From the NCBI GenBank assembly GCA_034766995.1, contig CM068313.1, positions 54,365,481-54,429,480 of the forward strand: a DNA stretch of 64,000 nt, read 5' to 3'. Shown here piece by piece: positions 41,450 through 52,531 of this stretch. The translations under genes were made by a program, and so were the position numbers. The notes beneath the pieces are model-generated. The model saw only the letters and a list, made by a program, of their open reading frames with translations, was not told the origin of the DNA and did not search any database. How positions within the stretch are numbered: position 1 is the first letter of the stretch; the number at the start of each line of letters is the position of its first letter. Source of the stretch: Acanthacorydalis orientalis (Eukaryota; Arthropoda; Insecta; Megaloptera; Corydalidae).

Positions 41450-42100
41450 TTAAAAATCGATGGCAGATTCTCTTGTCATGCTAGGTAGTTCCATTAATGC
41501 TTTTAAATGATTTTGAATAATGACTAGACGATTGTCAAAACGTTCTTTTAATAAATTCCAAGCAACCTTATAATTTTCAGATGATTCTTCTAATGAACTT
41601 ATGAATGACCTAGCTTCATCTTTTAAATAAAGGCGTAAACAATGCAAATTTTGAATATCAGATAGATTTGAATTGCTATGAACCATAGAGTTGGAAGAAT
41701 CGTGAAATTCGGGCTATTTATCAAAAGAACCATTGAATTCTATTTTTGGTTAACGCACGTTATTCTGTGTGCAGTTGGCTCTACGCCTATTACCTATTTT
41801 AAACGAATTCTCTTACTTTAATACTCTTAGTGACTTATTCAATTCAATTTTTTTAAAAATAAAATGCGCGTTAGTAATGTTTCTATTAAAATAAGTGGTG
41901 AAATTTGTCTAATCCGCTGTTAGTCTCCTCTGACAATGAATCGATTTTGTTTTCAATGGTTTCGAAATTCTTTAATATTCCCTCTGCTCTGTTTAACCGT
42001 ATCTTAAGTTTAGTACAATCATCGAGGTTAATTTCGTCTTCTAAGAATTTTATAAATCTTGTGAACTTGGCTTTAGTCACGCCGGGTTCTTTTTTTAGTT
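41450..42100 (-). pseudogene. gag: BEL gag relic
   Basis: The minus strand carries V-T-K-A-K-F-T-R-F-I-K-F-L and A-E-G-I-L-K-N-F-E-T-I-E-N-K-I (41886-42090), then N-L-S-D-I-Q-N-L-H-C-L-R-L-Y-L-K-D-E-A, N-Y-K-V-A-W-N-L-L-K-E-R-F-D-N-R and I-Q-N-H-L-K-A-L (41450-41690). This is the DUF1759-type capsid region. The middle is lost and the protein is cut at 41450. Confidence 0.82.
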
Positions 42101-42576
42101 AGATATTTCTTCAGCAATTGAAGTCAGTGTCTAAAGAATTTTTGTGCTTATTTGAATGATGGTTCCAATAAGCAATATTATCCGTACCTTGTTGAATAAC
42201 TAAATCGGTGTTTTGAATGTCACTGCTGTACACGTGTGTGTTATGTTCTTCACTGACAATGGATTTGCACTTATGAATGTTCATAGGACACTTATAAGAT
42301 TAAATGAATTGTATGATTACTGAATGAATTTCAACACTTTGTTTCTGTTAATCAATAGATTTTCCCTTCTTATTTGTGTAACGTATAATAATATCCACCA
42401 TTTCATCTGCAAAAAAGCATTTAAACGTATTGCGAACAGTTAAATTTTCGGTGGTTCTGTGAGGGCCACTCCTCTGCCTATAAACATTATGCGTTGGTGT
42501 TTGATGAAAAGCTGATGTTATTTTATTTCAGACAGTTCTATCCTTCGCCTTGAAATATTGTTCAGGTGATATATTT
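42101..42576. other. No assignable gene
   Basis: AT-rich, short frames, no clear repeat. Confidence 0.4.
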
Positions 42577-43108
42577 TCAATAATATAACCTTTTGGGCTT
42601 TTTTTGCAGAAAGACAAACGCAACATTTTTTCTTTTATCCACCGTCTGCCTGAATCTGCCACACCACTGACACGAAGCTATAAAAATATATTTGTTTGTT
42701 AATTTATAAACGACAATGTGGAGATTTATTTCTCTGAAAAAATTATAACCTGTGAGGTCAACAAGATTCGGGCTGTAGCAGGAACATCTTTTAAAACTAG
42801 ATCCAAGTGATCTGCACTGCTTTGTAATAACGCTTTTATATATTTTTTTATTTTTCGCACAAACACGCTTCAGACCACAGATATATTTTTGTTTTCTTTT
42901 TAAAATCTTCATCAATTTATCTGTACTCGACGTGTTTGGCATTTGTTTTCTAATATCTTTTAGAAATTAGAGATGATTTCTACTATATAAATAAAATTAG
43001 TAGATTTTGAACGTCATATATATATATATATATATATAAATATAAATCTTGCTAAAGAATAACAACTACTTACACTAGGTTTTTTTGAAGGAATTACTAA
43101 ATACGCGT
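42577..43108 (-). other. Weak ORF, unassigned
   Basis: A 121-codon frame (42577-42942) with several Cys and many Lys/Arg residues; (AT)n at 43016-43038. There is no family match that I can see, and it may be part of the degenerate coding region at 43109-45312. Confidence 0.25.
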
Positions 43109-44500
43109 TGTTTCCTAGTTTGCACTCATTTCGATCGAGTTTGTATGGAGAATGGCAATTTCTGATAACTTTAATTGCTGCTGGGTAAGTTCTCCTCCTA
43201 TATTGAACCCTATCATTAATATTTGCTCAATCATTATATCGGATATAATTCCCGACCAAAATTTCTTTGGCCTTCTTATTGTAAAGTCGTCTTGTAAATT
43301 TTTCGAATTATTCCGGTGATATATTTTCATGTAGAGTTGCCATGTTCTGCAAATATAAATGTACGGACTTCGCGTATAGATAACGGCCGGATACATGGAA
43401 AAATGGCAGCATTCTTTGTGCTATAACCATATGAAGGTTCCAGTTGTCCGAGCGTTCAGTTTCAATTGTTTTTCATAAATATAATCATGCGAACGTACTG
43501 CGTCTATAACTTCGCTGTGGGACCCATACTTTCGAAATTCATCATCTCTTCAAATTTTGCAGGCACATTCTTGTTAACATCGTTTTCTGAGGTTGTAAGC
43601 ATAATAGGCCGATCTTGCACGAAAGCGGCCAATTCTTCGCGTTCGTTGTCGTTGAATTCAAGGAATCACAATGTAATTTTCGACAGAGACAGGTGTGCCA
43701 AGAAGTAAGCGCGAACAGCCTTGGAGTATGTATGCCCAGAGAGGATTTTGTTTACGCAATTTTCGGCATAAATGAGCTTAAAAAGGTCTTGAAGTCCACT
43801 TCCTAACATAATAAATCCTATTATATTCATAAATGACATCAGAAGATCGAATCTTCTAAGCCTGAAGGTAATTCCACTTCATCCGTCTGCATCGGCTGAT
43901 GTATCTATATTGGCAATGATATCACATGCATCCAATATAATGGTTGGTCAAATGTAATTGAGCACGCTTCCTAATGTGATTTTTCGCATTTTGAATTGCG
44001 TATTTTAGTGTAGTTAGTCTAGTGTCGTATTCTAATAGCGGTGCATTGATGAACGGAAGAAATATAATTTTTGATCGTTCGAAATTCTCATTTGCAGTAG
44101 CATGTTCCATAAATCCATTCCGGCCTGGTATAATGTAATCGCAAGATCATTTTCCATACAACTATAAAAGATCGGATGATGTCGACACAATGTTATTGGA
44201 AGTTTTACGTTTTGCCTCAATATTAGCAACGGTGATTTTTTGCAAATGTGACGATGTCGGTTTGTCGTAGTGACTTCTCTCAAACACTCCCAATTCTTCA
44301 ATTTCTGCAGCAGATACTCTTCTTTCAATACACAGAATTTATTTATCTTGGTCGACACCGATTTAGGAAGTTATGTATTGAATTCCTCATATTGCATGGA
44401 AGGAAGTTCTAAGTCCATTCAGAGTGTTTACGTAAAAATCAACGTATCGAATACGAACTGAGGAAATGAATGTGGAAAAATGTATTGTTAACCTCGCTGT
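43109..44500 (-). pseudogene. Degenerate coding region of unknown family
   Basis: Minus-strand pieces form a plausible single protein with stops and shifts. From right to left: K-L-K-N-W-E-C-L-R-E-V with a C-R-H-H-P-I-F-Y-S-C-M stretch (44032-44358); I-I-G-F-I-M-L-G-S-G-L-Q-D-L-F (about 43800); Y-A-E-N-C-V-N-K-I-L-S-G-H-T-Y-S-K-A-V-R-A-Y (about 43720); and R-R-P-K-K-F-W-S-G-I (43270). It resembles aged transposon coding sequence in being continuous but broken. I cannot name it. Confidence 0.35.
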
Positions 44501-44774
44501 AAACATGAAACTTCGAACAGTAACTCGTACGTGCAGGCAAAACCCAATGCTGTGATAACGTTGAATAGTTTTTTTTTTGAACCGTGCTTTTTATACACGA
44601 AGCAACCAAGTCTGAAACTAAATACAAAGTAATGTAAACTTATGTTTTTTAATCGCCTTTTTGTCTTTGAGTCGTGAATTAAAGTATGAATATGTAAAAT
44701 TAACGGTTGTCTCAGAAAAACTTTCTTCTGTTGCAATTTTGCCAATTTCCTGTAACGATTACTTTTTGTACTTC

Positions 44775-45095
44775 GTCATCCGTTATCGCATTATATTTTA
44801 TCGATCATGTTCGATCGGCACATGTAATAATTCACAATATATTTCATAAGGCGCTCTCTTTGTTCATGGCAGCCAATCAAGAGGAGTTACATTGTATGCA
44901 ATGTTTCGGTCATACTCAAAAATGAGTCCATTTGGAGTCGTTGAAAGCTGGAAACCTTCAGAATTACATTTTCAACCCGAGTCTGTAATTTGAAAAACCT
45001 TTCTGAGGGTTTCACCAAGCGACCCTTCGACAAGAGCTTGATGAATGTTTCTGATATGAGTTTTCATCTTCCGAACTGAACAAGGTATCAGTGCA
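44775..45095. repeat. Dispersed repeat, copy 1 (about 320 bp)
   Basis: The block from CCGTTATCGCATTATATTTT to TTTTCATCTTCCGAACTG recurs at 51170-51485 with a few percent difference. No TIR or LTR edges are evident. Confidence 0.88.
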
Positions 45096-45599
45096 AGCGT
45101 CACAGTAAATTCTGGAAACGACTTTTTTTGCGACAAAACCACAAACATATTTGAATAAAATCTATTGTCTCCGCCACGGTATAATTATGATCGAACTTCG
45201 TAAAGTTCTCTTCGATCAGATCGTCTCCAATTCCATGCTTAATGATTTCATCAAGAGTATTTTCCCAAGTCTGATTGTTGTTCTTGACGTTTTGGATGTC
45301 TTTAATTTCCAATAATGCTCTAAAAACTTCCGGTCCGGCGACGTTGGAACCTCTGGAGTTTGATTAATGAGCAAATTTCAAGCAATCGGAGCACTTGAAT
45401 AAATATTAGTGAATCAGGGTGGTTATTACTGCCACAGGCTCTTCGGATCATTCCAAAAATAGTATGAAAAAAGACAAACGATATAAACATTAATTTAAAA
45501 GCAATTACCCATTGCTTTTAATTTAGAAAGAAAATCATGAGAATGTATCTCCGAAGCATCTTGCGTAAGTCTAGCCGTCATTAAAAATTCGTACGAACA
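45096..45599. other. No firm gene
   Basis: A 70-codon minus frame (45100-45312; N-Q-T-W-E-N-T-L-D-E-I-I-K-H-G) may belong to the unknown coding region on the left. The rest is non-coding flank of the BEL element. Confidence 0.3.
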
Positions 45600-48500
45600 T
45601 TACTCATTGTTGCGTCTTTTTTGTGAGAATAGAGATGAGATGAGAATAACTCGTGCTAAAGGCCAATCGATTCTTTTTAAATTTTCATTTTCTATTAAAA
45701 CAACATCTCCAACATTTACATTCATTATATTTTTACTTTTATTACAATGTTTGTGTATCAGATTACTTAAATATTCATTTCTAAATCTTTTCCTTAAATC
45801 ATTTTTAATTTGTTGTCGATATAAATAACGCTTATCAAATTGAACATTCTCTATTTTATCAAAATCTAGAACACCAATTTCTTCAATTTCTTGCAAAAAC
45901 ATTGATGGCGTTATAGGTACAATCTCTTGTTTATTTTCAGACATAAAAGTTATAGGCCTTGAATTAATTACACCCTTTTTTACATTTTCGCATACTTCGT
46001 CATCCCACGCTAAACTTTGAGCCCAAGTTTCCTGTAATAAAACACGTGGACATAAAACGACGGGGCTCACAAAACCTAAAGGATCAAATATCCAATGTGC
46101 AATAGAAAGAATATATCTTTTCGTAATTTTTCTCTCAGAAAAATCATTTAAAACTGGTACGTTCAATGATAAAGTATCGCGTTGTTTATTCCAAACAATG
46201 CCTAACACTACAGCTTGGTTTTCGCGAGAGTTATCACCATTATACTCCCACCCACGAAGGTCAAAACCAGCTAACTCCATCATTGTTTTTGCATCAAAAA
46301 TAAACTTATTTAATTCATCCATCGAATTCACACTTGTAACGCAATCATCGACATAAAAACTATTTAAAAGTTTCAATACATTTTCCTTGCAAAAATTATT
46401 TTCTTTATCATTTACTGATTTCAAAATTTTATTTGAATGTATGCAAATAATAGCACCTAAAATAAAATGACTACATGAAAGTCCAGAGACAACTCTACAG
46501 TGTCTAAAAATTATGCTATTTCCATTTTTATCAAACCATAAAAGGCGTAAAAAATCTCTATCTTTAACATCAATACCAATTTGCAAAAACGCCTTTTTAA
46601 CATCAGAAATAATACCTATATTACCCTTTCTAAATCGCAGTAAAGATGTAGGTACAAGTTCAATAAGGTTTGGCCCTTTCTCCACGCACTCGTTCAGCGA
46701 CATCCCACGACTATCCTTCGCTGAAGCATCAAAAACTGGTCGTATTCTCGTTGTGCTATTTTCTTTAATGACGTGACGATGCGGCAAATAGTGACCCCAA
46801 TTTTCTTCTTCATTTTCGGGCACACGTTCAATAATTCCTTCAGCAAGCCACTCGTTCAAAATTGCATCATATTCATCATAAAGATTGTCGATACTTAATT
46901 TCTTCACTAAATTTTGAAGACGTCTTATAGCGATCTCTTTGTTATCACTTAATACCGGGTGGTTTTCTAACCATGGTAACTTAACTTCGTAACGACTGTC
47001 TTCATTTACAATAACATCCTTTAAAAAATTTGCGCTTATTTCAATCTCACGCTCTTTCTTCGTTTTTGTTTCAATTGGATCTTTGATTCCTAACACGTCC
47101 AAAGACCACAAGTCTGAGATGTTATCATTTTTCACAAACATCGAAATCGCTGTCGTCGTTGGATCACCGCGTTTCTCCGTACCGGGAACTTTACCCATTA
47201 AAGTCCAACCTAAATATGTTTCAACAGCGACTAAACCACATTTTAATCGGTGAATCCGACCTGTTAATAATTTACCAGCAACGTCGGCGCCTATTAACAC
47301 TGAAACCGACCGATCGTCGCTGTAAATATCTGTGATATTAACATTCAACGCCTCTAATTCTTTGAACCACGCACCGTCTTTAACACACGGAATTTCGTTA
47401 CAAATAACACTTTGATCGAGAGCAATGAAATTACACGCGTAACTGTCATCTAAACTTCTCAAATGAACTCGATACTTTTTATGTGAAACTGCATTACTTT
47501 TTCCACCGCCAAATAGAGAATGAGTCATCAACTGATTAGAAACATACTCGTAGCCAACACGTAAGGCGGCTTCTTTTGTGACATAAGACTTTTGCGATCC
47601 CGTATCAATAACTGCGCGAATGTTTATTTCTTTATTTCCGTTGCGCAAAATCGCACGAAAAGTTTGCATAAACACTTCCGGATCATTAGAAACACTCGCT
47701 AAATTACACTCATTTTTTACAGCATTTTCTTGCAAATTATCTTTAGTTTTAACTTTATTATCGGGACACATCAAAGATACATGTCGTCTAGAACAATTTT
47801 CACATTTTAGATAAACACGACACTGTTTAAACCCATGTCCAATTTTTAAACAATTAAAGCAAGCACGCTTTTTCTTAGCAAGTTCTTGTTTTTCACTCAA
47901 ATTTAATTTTTTCGCTTGTTCACAATTTACACTATCATGCTTATCAGAATTACAAAACACACATGAAATGATTTTATTTTTCGATAATAAACCAGCAGCA
48001 CTCGGTATATTTTTATTTTCAAAACGATGTTTCGACCTTTTAAATTTTTCAACATTTGAATTTTCCTTGTTACTTGTCAGATTAAAACCTCTTGCAGCCA
48101 TAGACGTTCTGACGTCACCATCAACTTCACCTTCCAAAAACGACATTAATTGAGTCAACCGATCCTTTGAAATAGATGCTGTAGAATTTTCTCCATGTTG
48201 ACCAGTTACTTTTCCTGCATTTCGTTGCCAGATTCGCAATAAATCTTGAGGCAAACACGATTCTATAATCGGGAAAAGCATTGCTGCGTATTTGTCGGTG
48301 GTCACACCAAGTGTCTCGAGTGACCTTAAACGTGACTCAATTTCATCGTATAAAATAGACAAATCAATATCTTTCGAAGGTGTCACTGCTTTTTGTAACA
48401 CTAACTGCAATAGTTCTCTAACACAAACTTCTATTTGCAAGTCATCGCGGCCGAAACGACTTTTTAAACTTTTTATAACTTTATCATAATTATCACCAGT

Positions 48501-49058
48501 TGGTGGATAACTACTCACTAATCGACCCGCACGAGATCTAGGAACCATAGACTGCTTTAAACATTGAAATTTATCTTCATCTGTAATGTTCACGTCCTCA
48601 TGTATCTTTTTGAACGAGCTCCAAAAATCCAGCCATTCATAAATATCACCACCATATTTAAACAATTCGATTTCTGGTAGTTTAAACGATTTTTTATTAC
48701 TTTGCGTGCTGGAAATTGCAGCAACTACCGGTGATATATTTAATCCTGCTTGAGCCGTCAGATTATCCATTTTCACTTTTGCCGTGAAAAATTTCTTTCT
48801 ATATTCGTCGGCGTCATCATATTCTTGTTGAATGTCTTCTTCTGTTGCGGCATCCGAATCAAGTACCAATTCAATCACACTGTTAGAAGTTACACTTAAG
48901 TCGTTCATTTTTTCCTCTAACATTTGAAATAGAGCACTGACTTGATTCTTATCAATCTTTTCTGCAGCAACAGCATCATTAAAAGCATTCAACGCTTTTG
49001 TAAATGCACGACGTTGAGCTGTTCTCTTCTTCTTTGATTTATCCATTTTTCTTGGCAA
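45600..49058 (-). CDS. BEL gag-pol polyprotein, 1152 codons, internally deleted
   Basis: This is the longest intact frame in the window, starting M-P-R-K-M-D-K-S. Order: coiled N-terminus; DUF1759-type capsid (about residues 120-330; L-P-E-I-E-L-F-K-Y-G-G); zinc knuckles (about 390-440; C-F-N-C-L-K-I-G-H, C-E-N-C-S-R-R-H); aspartic protease (A-V-I-D-T-G-S-Q, later V-L-I-G-A-D); RT (S-D-V-K-K-A-F-L-Q-I, catalytic Y-V-D-D near 46345) and S-I-A-H-W-I-F-D-P-L-G. Then, near 45975, V-C-E-N-V-K-K-G-V joins I-N-S-R-P-I-T-F, the tail of integrase. RNase H and the integrase core are absent without loss of frame. The C-terminal DUF5641-like end (N-V-G-D-V-V-L-I) is followed by unrelated residues. BEL polyproteins are usually some hundreds of residues longer. 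Presumably non-autonomous. Confidence 0.93.
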   Translation of the reverse strand: MPRKMDKSKKKRTAQRRAFTKALNAFNDAVAAEKIDKNQVSALFQMLEEKMNDLSVTSNSVIELVLDSDAATEEDIQQEYDDADEYRKKFFTAKVKMDNLTAQAGLNISPVVAAISSTQSNKKSFKLPEIELFKYGGDIYEWLDFWSSFKKIHEDVNITDEDKFQCLKQSMVPRSRAGRLVSSYPPTGDNYDKVIKSLKSRFGRDDLQIEVCVRELLQLVLQKAVTPSKDIDLSILYDEIESRLRSLETLGVTTDKYAAMLFPIIESCLPQDLLRIWQRNAGKVTGQHGENSTASISKDRLTQLMSFLEGEVDGDVRTSMAARGFNLTSNKENSNVEKFKRSKHRFENKNIPSAAGLLSKNKIISCVFCNSDKHDSVNCEQAKKLNLSEKQELAKKKRACFNCLKIGHGFKQCRVYLKCENCSRRHVSLMCPDNKVKTKDNLQENAVKNECNLASVSNDPEVFMQTFRAILRNGNKEINIRAVIDTGSQKSYVTKEAALRVGYEYVSNQLMTHSLFGGGKSNAVSHKKYRVHLRSLDDSYACNFIALDQSVICNEIPCVKDGAWFKELEALNVNITDIYSDDRSVSVLIGADVAGKLLTGRIHRLKCGLVAVETYLGWTLMGKVPGTEKRGDPTTTAISMFVKNDNISDLWSLDVLGIKDPIETKTKKEREIEISANFLKDVIVNEDSRYEVKLPWLENHPVLSDNKEIAIRRLQNLVKKLSIDNLYDEYDAILNEWLAEGIIERVPENEEENWGHYLPHRHVIKENSTTRIRPVFDASAKDSRGMSLNECVEKGPNLIELVPTSLLRFRKGNIGIISDVKKAFLQIGIDVKDRDFLRLLWFDKNGNSIIFRHCRVVSGLSCSHFILGAIICIHSNKILKSVNDKENNFCKENVLKLLNSFYVDDCVTSVNSMDELNKFIFDAKTMMELAGFDLRGWEYNGDNSRENQAVVLGIVWNKQRDTLSLNVPVLNDFSERKITKRYILSIAHWIFDPLGFVSPVVLCPRVLLQETWAQSLAWDDEVCENVKKGVINSRPITFMSENKQEIVPITPSMFLQEIEEIGVLDFDKIENVQFDKRYLYRQQIKNDLRKRFRNEYLSNLIHKHCNKSKNIMNVNVGDVVLIENENLKRIDWPLARVILISSLFSQKRRNNE

Positions 49059-49110
49059 AAATATAAAAACACAAAAGTCACAAACTCAAAAAACACTAAA
49101 AACACCCAAG

Positions 49111-49127
49111 TCCTGTCACGGTCGCCA
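49111..49127 (-). other. Primer binding site, probably tRNA-Arg
   Basis: TGGCGACCGTGACAGGA on the minus strand lies two bases after the LTR end at 49130, the same as at 22156-22173. Confidence 0.65.
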
Positions 49128-49129
49128 GA

Positions 49130-49803
49130 TGTTTTATTAAAGGAACGGGTGAAATATTGAGTTTGTGAATAAAATACTTCTCAGAATTTAAACGTGTTAT
49201 ATTTACGAACGGCTTATTGCGACTGACCATATGAATGATCGCAGTACAAAAGTGAACAAGTAATACAACGACACTATTGTCGTCTGAATGTACTTATCAA
49301 ACATATTTTTCTTAAACGATATTTAACATATAAACATTCAACAATCGCTACCGACATACTTCAATGTCGATACTTTCTCACGCACACGATTCTCATACAA
49401 TAACACGTTTGCATGCACATAATCTAACAAACAGCCTCTTTCGGCGTATGATGATTGTTGGATAATCTGCATGTGGCTCGATAGGCAATCGCGCAGTTCG
49501 TGCTCAAATCCAGGAAAAGAGATGAGCGCCTTGGGGACGCGGTGGTTTTTATATATGCCTCCAGGCGGAGAGGCAGGGGGAGAACTGCACACGTTACTCT
49601 TAACGGTTGACGAGCGTCGAACAGCACAGATGTGCTGACCGGTCATAATTCTCGGAAAAGTACCGAGAACTGTGACGACACAGCCTACATCTGCACTGTT
49701 CAAGGCCACGTACCGCAAGAGATGTATGGCCACGTTGTACAGTGGCGTAGAGTGACCGGCGGGGGGTGAAGGAGCCATTCGGGATTCTTAAAAATCCCGA
49801 ACA
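49130..49803 (-). repeat. 5' LTR of the BEL element
   Basis: Read on the minus strand it starts TGTTCGGGATTTTTAAGAAT and ends CCCGTTCCTTTAATAAAACA, 674 bp, followed by the primer site and the polyprotein. The TTCGGGATT/AATCCCGAA start is a small hairpin shared by the other LTRs of the family. No 3' partner is found to the left of 45600. Confidence 0.85.
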
Positions 49804-49891
49804 CTCATGATAAATTCAATTGGAGGTTACAATGACATCCACTGTGTTTTGTGTTTTTGAGCCTTTATTTCAGTAACAATGTGTGAATACA

Positions 49892-51016
49892 TCAATCAAC
49901 GTATTTACCCTCGGAAGCGATGACTTTTTCACCCTTTTTCTGACAGAAATTGAATTTCGCGACGAAACAATGGTTGTCTTTTGAGCCAAACCATTCAGTT
50001 ACCCAATTTTCGACTTCTCCGTAGTTATGGAAATGTGTATCTTCGAAAGCATGTTGCATCGATCGGAACAGATGGTAATCGCTTGGAGCTCGGTCAATAT
50101 AATACGCTGGGTGCGGGAGAATATCCCATTTGAGCTCCATCAGTGTTTGTTTCGCGACTATAGTAACATGAGGCCGAGCGTTGTCATAGAGAAGAATCAC
50201 TTTTTGGTGTTTTGATGTAATGAATGGTCGTTTTTGCATCAAATTATCATGCAAATACTCTGTTGAAAATATTCGTCGGTGATTGTTTTCTTCGATTTCA
50301 ACAGCTCGTAATATACAAGTTTTGTGTTGATGTGACGGAAACTTCTTTTTACAAAACACAAGTGGAATTTTTTATAAAGTTACATAGAAGTTACTCTACA
50401 AACGTAATTATAACATATTTGCTTACATCTAAATATGTATTACTTTATATAGTTTTTCGATATCACTATTTGATGGGAACCGTCTATTCAGCTTCTCATA
50501 GAACTCTGATGATGTCGTCTAGTCCGGATGTTTATTAATTATTGATGGGAACTGTCTATGTAAGCTTCTCATCGGCCTAACTGGCTTATGTGAAGATATA
50601 ACTCACGACACCCTCCATGTCCCGCCAAATAGAGAGCATTGCTTTCTTACCGTGGATATTTCACTTTGGTGTCGACATTGATGGTTGATCAGGATCAACC
50701 CATAGTTTCTGCGTTTCGTGTTGTCGAAATAGATCAATTTTTCATCGCCGGTCACGATATGCCACAAGAAAGTCTTCTTTTTTTGCCTTGCGAGCAAAGA
50801 AATCGAAATGTTTAAATGGTTAGCAATAGCATTTTCGGTTAATTCATGTGAAAACCATGCCTCTTCTTTCTGGATCTTTCCCATGGCTTGTATTATTAAG
50901 TCAAGCGTATTACGCATAGTTACTCTGTCCGAATAAAGTGTTTGATGATACACATTTGCTGTTTTTCTCCAAGGCCACTTTTTTACACTTGTCCTGCTAT
51001 CCAGTGCTTTTATCAT
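49892..51016 (-). pseudogene. Mariner transposase, split by an LTR
   Basis: Right part 50604-51016: E-L-T-E-N-A-I-A-N-H-L-N-I-S-I-S-L-L-A-R-Q-K-K and I-V-T-G-D-E-K (first Asp). Left part 49892-50322: L-L-Y-D-N-A-R-P-H (second Asp) and A-P-S-D-Y-H-L-F-R-S-M-Q-H-A (third Asp), with the stop at 49892. The reading G-T-W-R-V-S jumps over the LTR to Y-Y-E-L-L. The start is not clear and the element's ends were not found. Confidence 0.85.
50323..50603 (-). repeat. Solo errantivirus-style LTR in a mariner
   Basis: Read on the minus strand it starts AGTTATATCTTCACATAAGC. It matches 60581-60829 (GTGACGGAAACTT, CACAAGTGGA, GTTACATAGA and the right edge). It interrupts the mariner transposase. The left edge and the 4-bp duplication could not be fixed exactly. 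Confidence 0.7.
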
Positions 51017-51500
51017 CCGTAATCGTATTATATTTTATCGATCATGTTCAATCGGCACAACATGTAATAATTCTCAATATATTTGTGAGGTGCTCATATT
51101 TTTTTGCGAATTTATTCGATCAGTACTTTTTTCCACTAGTCCTGCTATCAAATGCTTTATCTGCTATCCATCCGTTATCGTATTATATTTTATCGATCAT
51201 GTTTGATCGGCACATCATGTAATAATTCACAATATATGTTATAAGGCGCTCTCTTTGTTCATGGCAGCCAATCAAGAGGAGTTACATTCTATGCAGTGTT
51301 TCGGTCATACTCAAAAATGAATCCATTTGGAGTCGTTGAAAGCTGGAAACTTGCAGAATTACATTTTCAACCCGAGTCAGTAATTTGGAAAACCTTTCTG
51401 AGGGTTTCACCAAGCGATCCTTCAACAAGAGCTTGATGAATGTGCTTTTGTCCTGAGTTTTCATCTTCCGAGCTGGACAAGGTTTCAGCACAAAATGCGA
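51017..51500. repeat. Dispersed repeat, copy 2, with a partial extra copy
   Basis: 51170-51485 matches 44775-45095. A partial extra copy of its first 80 bases lies at 51017-51095 (GTAATCGTATTATATTTTAT). It directly flanks the mariner relic. Confidence 0.85.
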
Positions 51501-51879
51501 CTGTCTTCGTCAATCGCTGTACAAGAAGAGTACAATGCTAAGGACGCGCAAACCATTCTTAACGTCGGTAAATCAGACGTCTCAAAGACATGCGAAAGAG
51601 CCTCTGGGTGCGCGTGTAGCTGCCGACTCGAATGTTTCTTAGGCGCGGCAGGTCAATTAATGAATCCTGACTTGCCGACTACTTCCCGCAGGTTCACCCA
51701 CGCCACTTCCTCGACTGTAGGATATTTACAAGCCAGGAACTTGAAGACATAGATCGCTTTGGAGATGTTGATCGAGTTCGTTAGCGATATCAGACTCGTG
51801 CCACCCTAGTACGATGTGATGTACAGTAGTTGCGGAAGGTTCATTCATTTCTTGCTAGCCGCCTTGATGGTTTTGTCGA
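51501..51879. other. Probably Ty3/gypsy-derived, too broken to read
   Basis: Minus-strand readings downstream of the pol relic on the right show no clear RT motifs. Confidence 0.3.
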
Positions 51880-52267
51880 CAGCTACCAGCGGTGCTTGGC
51901 GACCTTTGCGCCGTGTAGCACGAAGTCCATTCTCGATAGGATAAACATGTTGAGGGCCTCCAGCTTCACTTATTCGAATAATCTTTTTCTTCAGTAACTC
52001 CTCTAGTTTCTTTCTCACCTCTAACTTCTTCGCGTACGCTTATTTTCTCGGAGACAAATACAATGGCTGATGCTCTTTCAAAACAAGCTTAATCACTTCA
52101 TGAACTTCTCTTTTTTCCGATCGCTCTGGTAAAACATATTGTCGTTTAAACAATTCGATCACATCATTTTGAATTTTAACTGGAATGTCAGTGTTAATTT
52201 TTAATCTATGCTTTTCGCCAGATACGTCAGTGTTCTTCATATCTTGCGCCTCACTTATAAAATTCAC
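51880..52267 (-). pseudogene. Ty3/gypsy-type pol relic, edge of RT
   Basis: The minus strand reads L-K-E-H-Q-P-L-Y-L-S-P-R-K and later L-E-E-L-L-K-K-K-I-I-R, the approach to the RT in Ty3/gypsy pol. Only about 100 codons, with a shift near 52040. Confidence 0.6.
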
Positions 52268-52516
52268 TTTTTTTTCACGTCATTCTTGACTATTGCGCTC
52301 CAATTTAAAACCAAACTTATTTAAATTATCTCACATGGATCTACAAATCTCGGACTCACACAATAAAATCGACGATTTCTTCTTCGCGATTTTCACATCT
52401 AGAACGTTGCACACACCTTCGCACTGGCTTCTACGTTTCTTTCTTTATCTTCAATCGCATTATAAGATGAATTTATTCACGGTCATCTCATTTTTGAACT
52501 GCAGGAGTCTTTGGTC
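52268..52516. other. Flank of the RTE-type insertion
   Basis: No gene recognised; ends in the 15-bp duplication AGGATGAATAAATAC (52517-52531). Confidence 0.4.
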
Positions 52517-52531
52517 AGGATGAATAAATAC

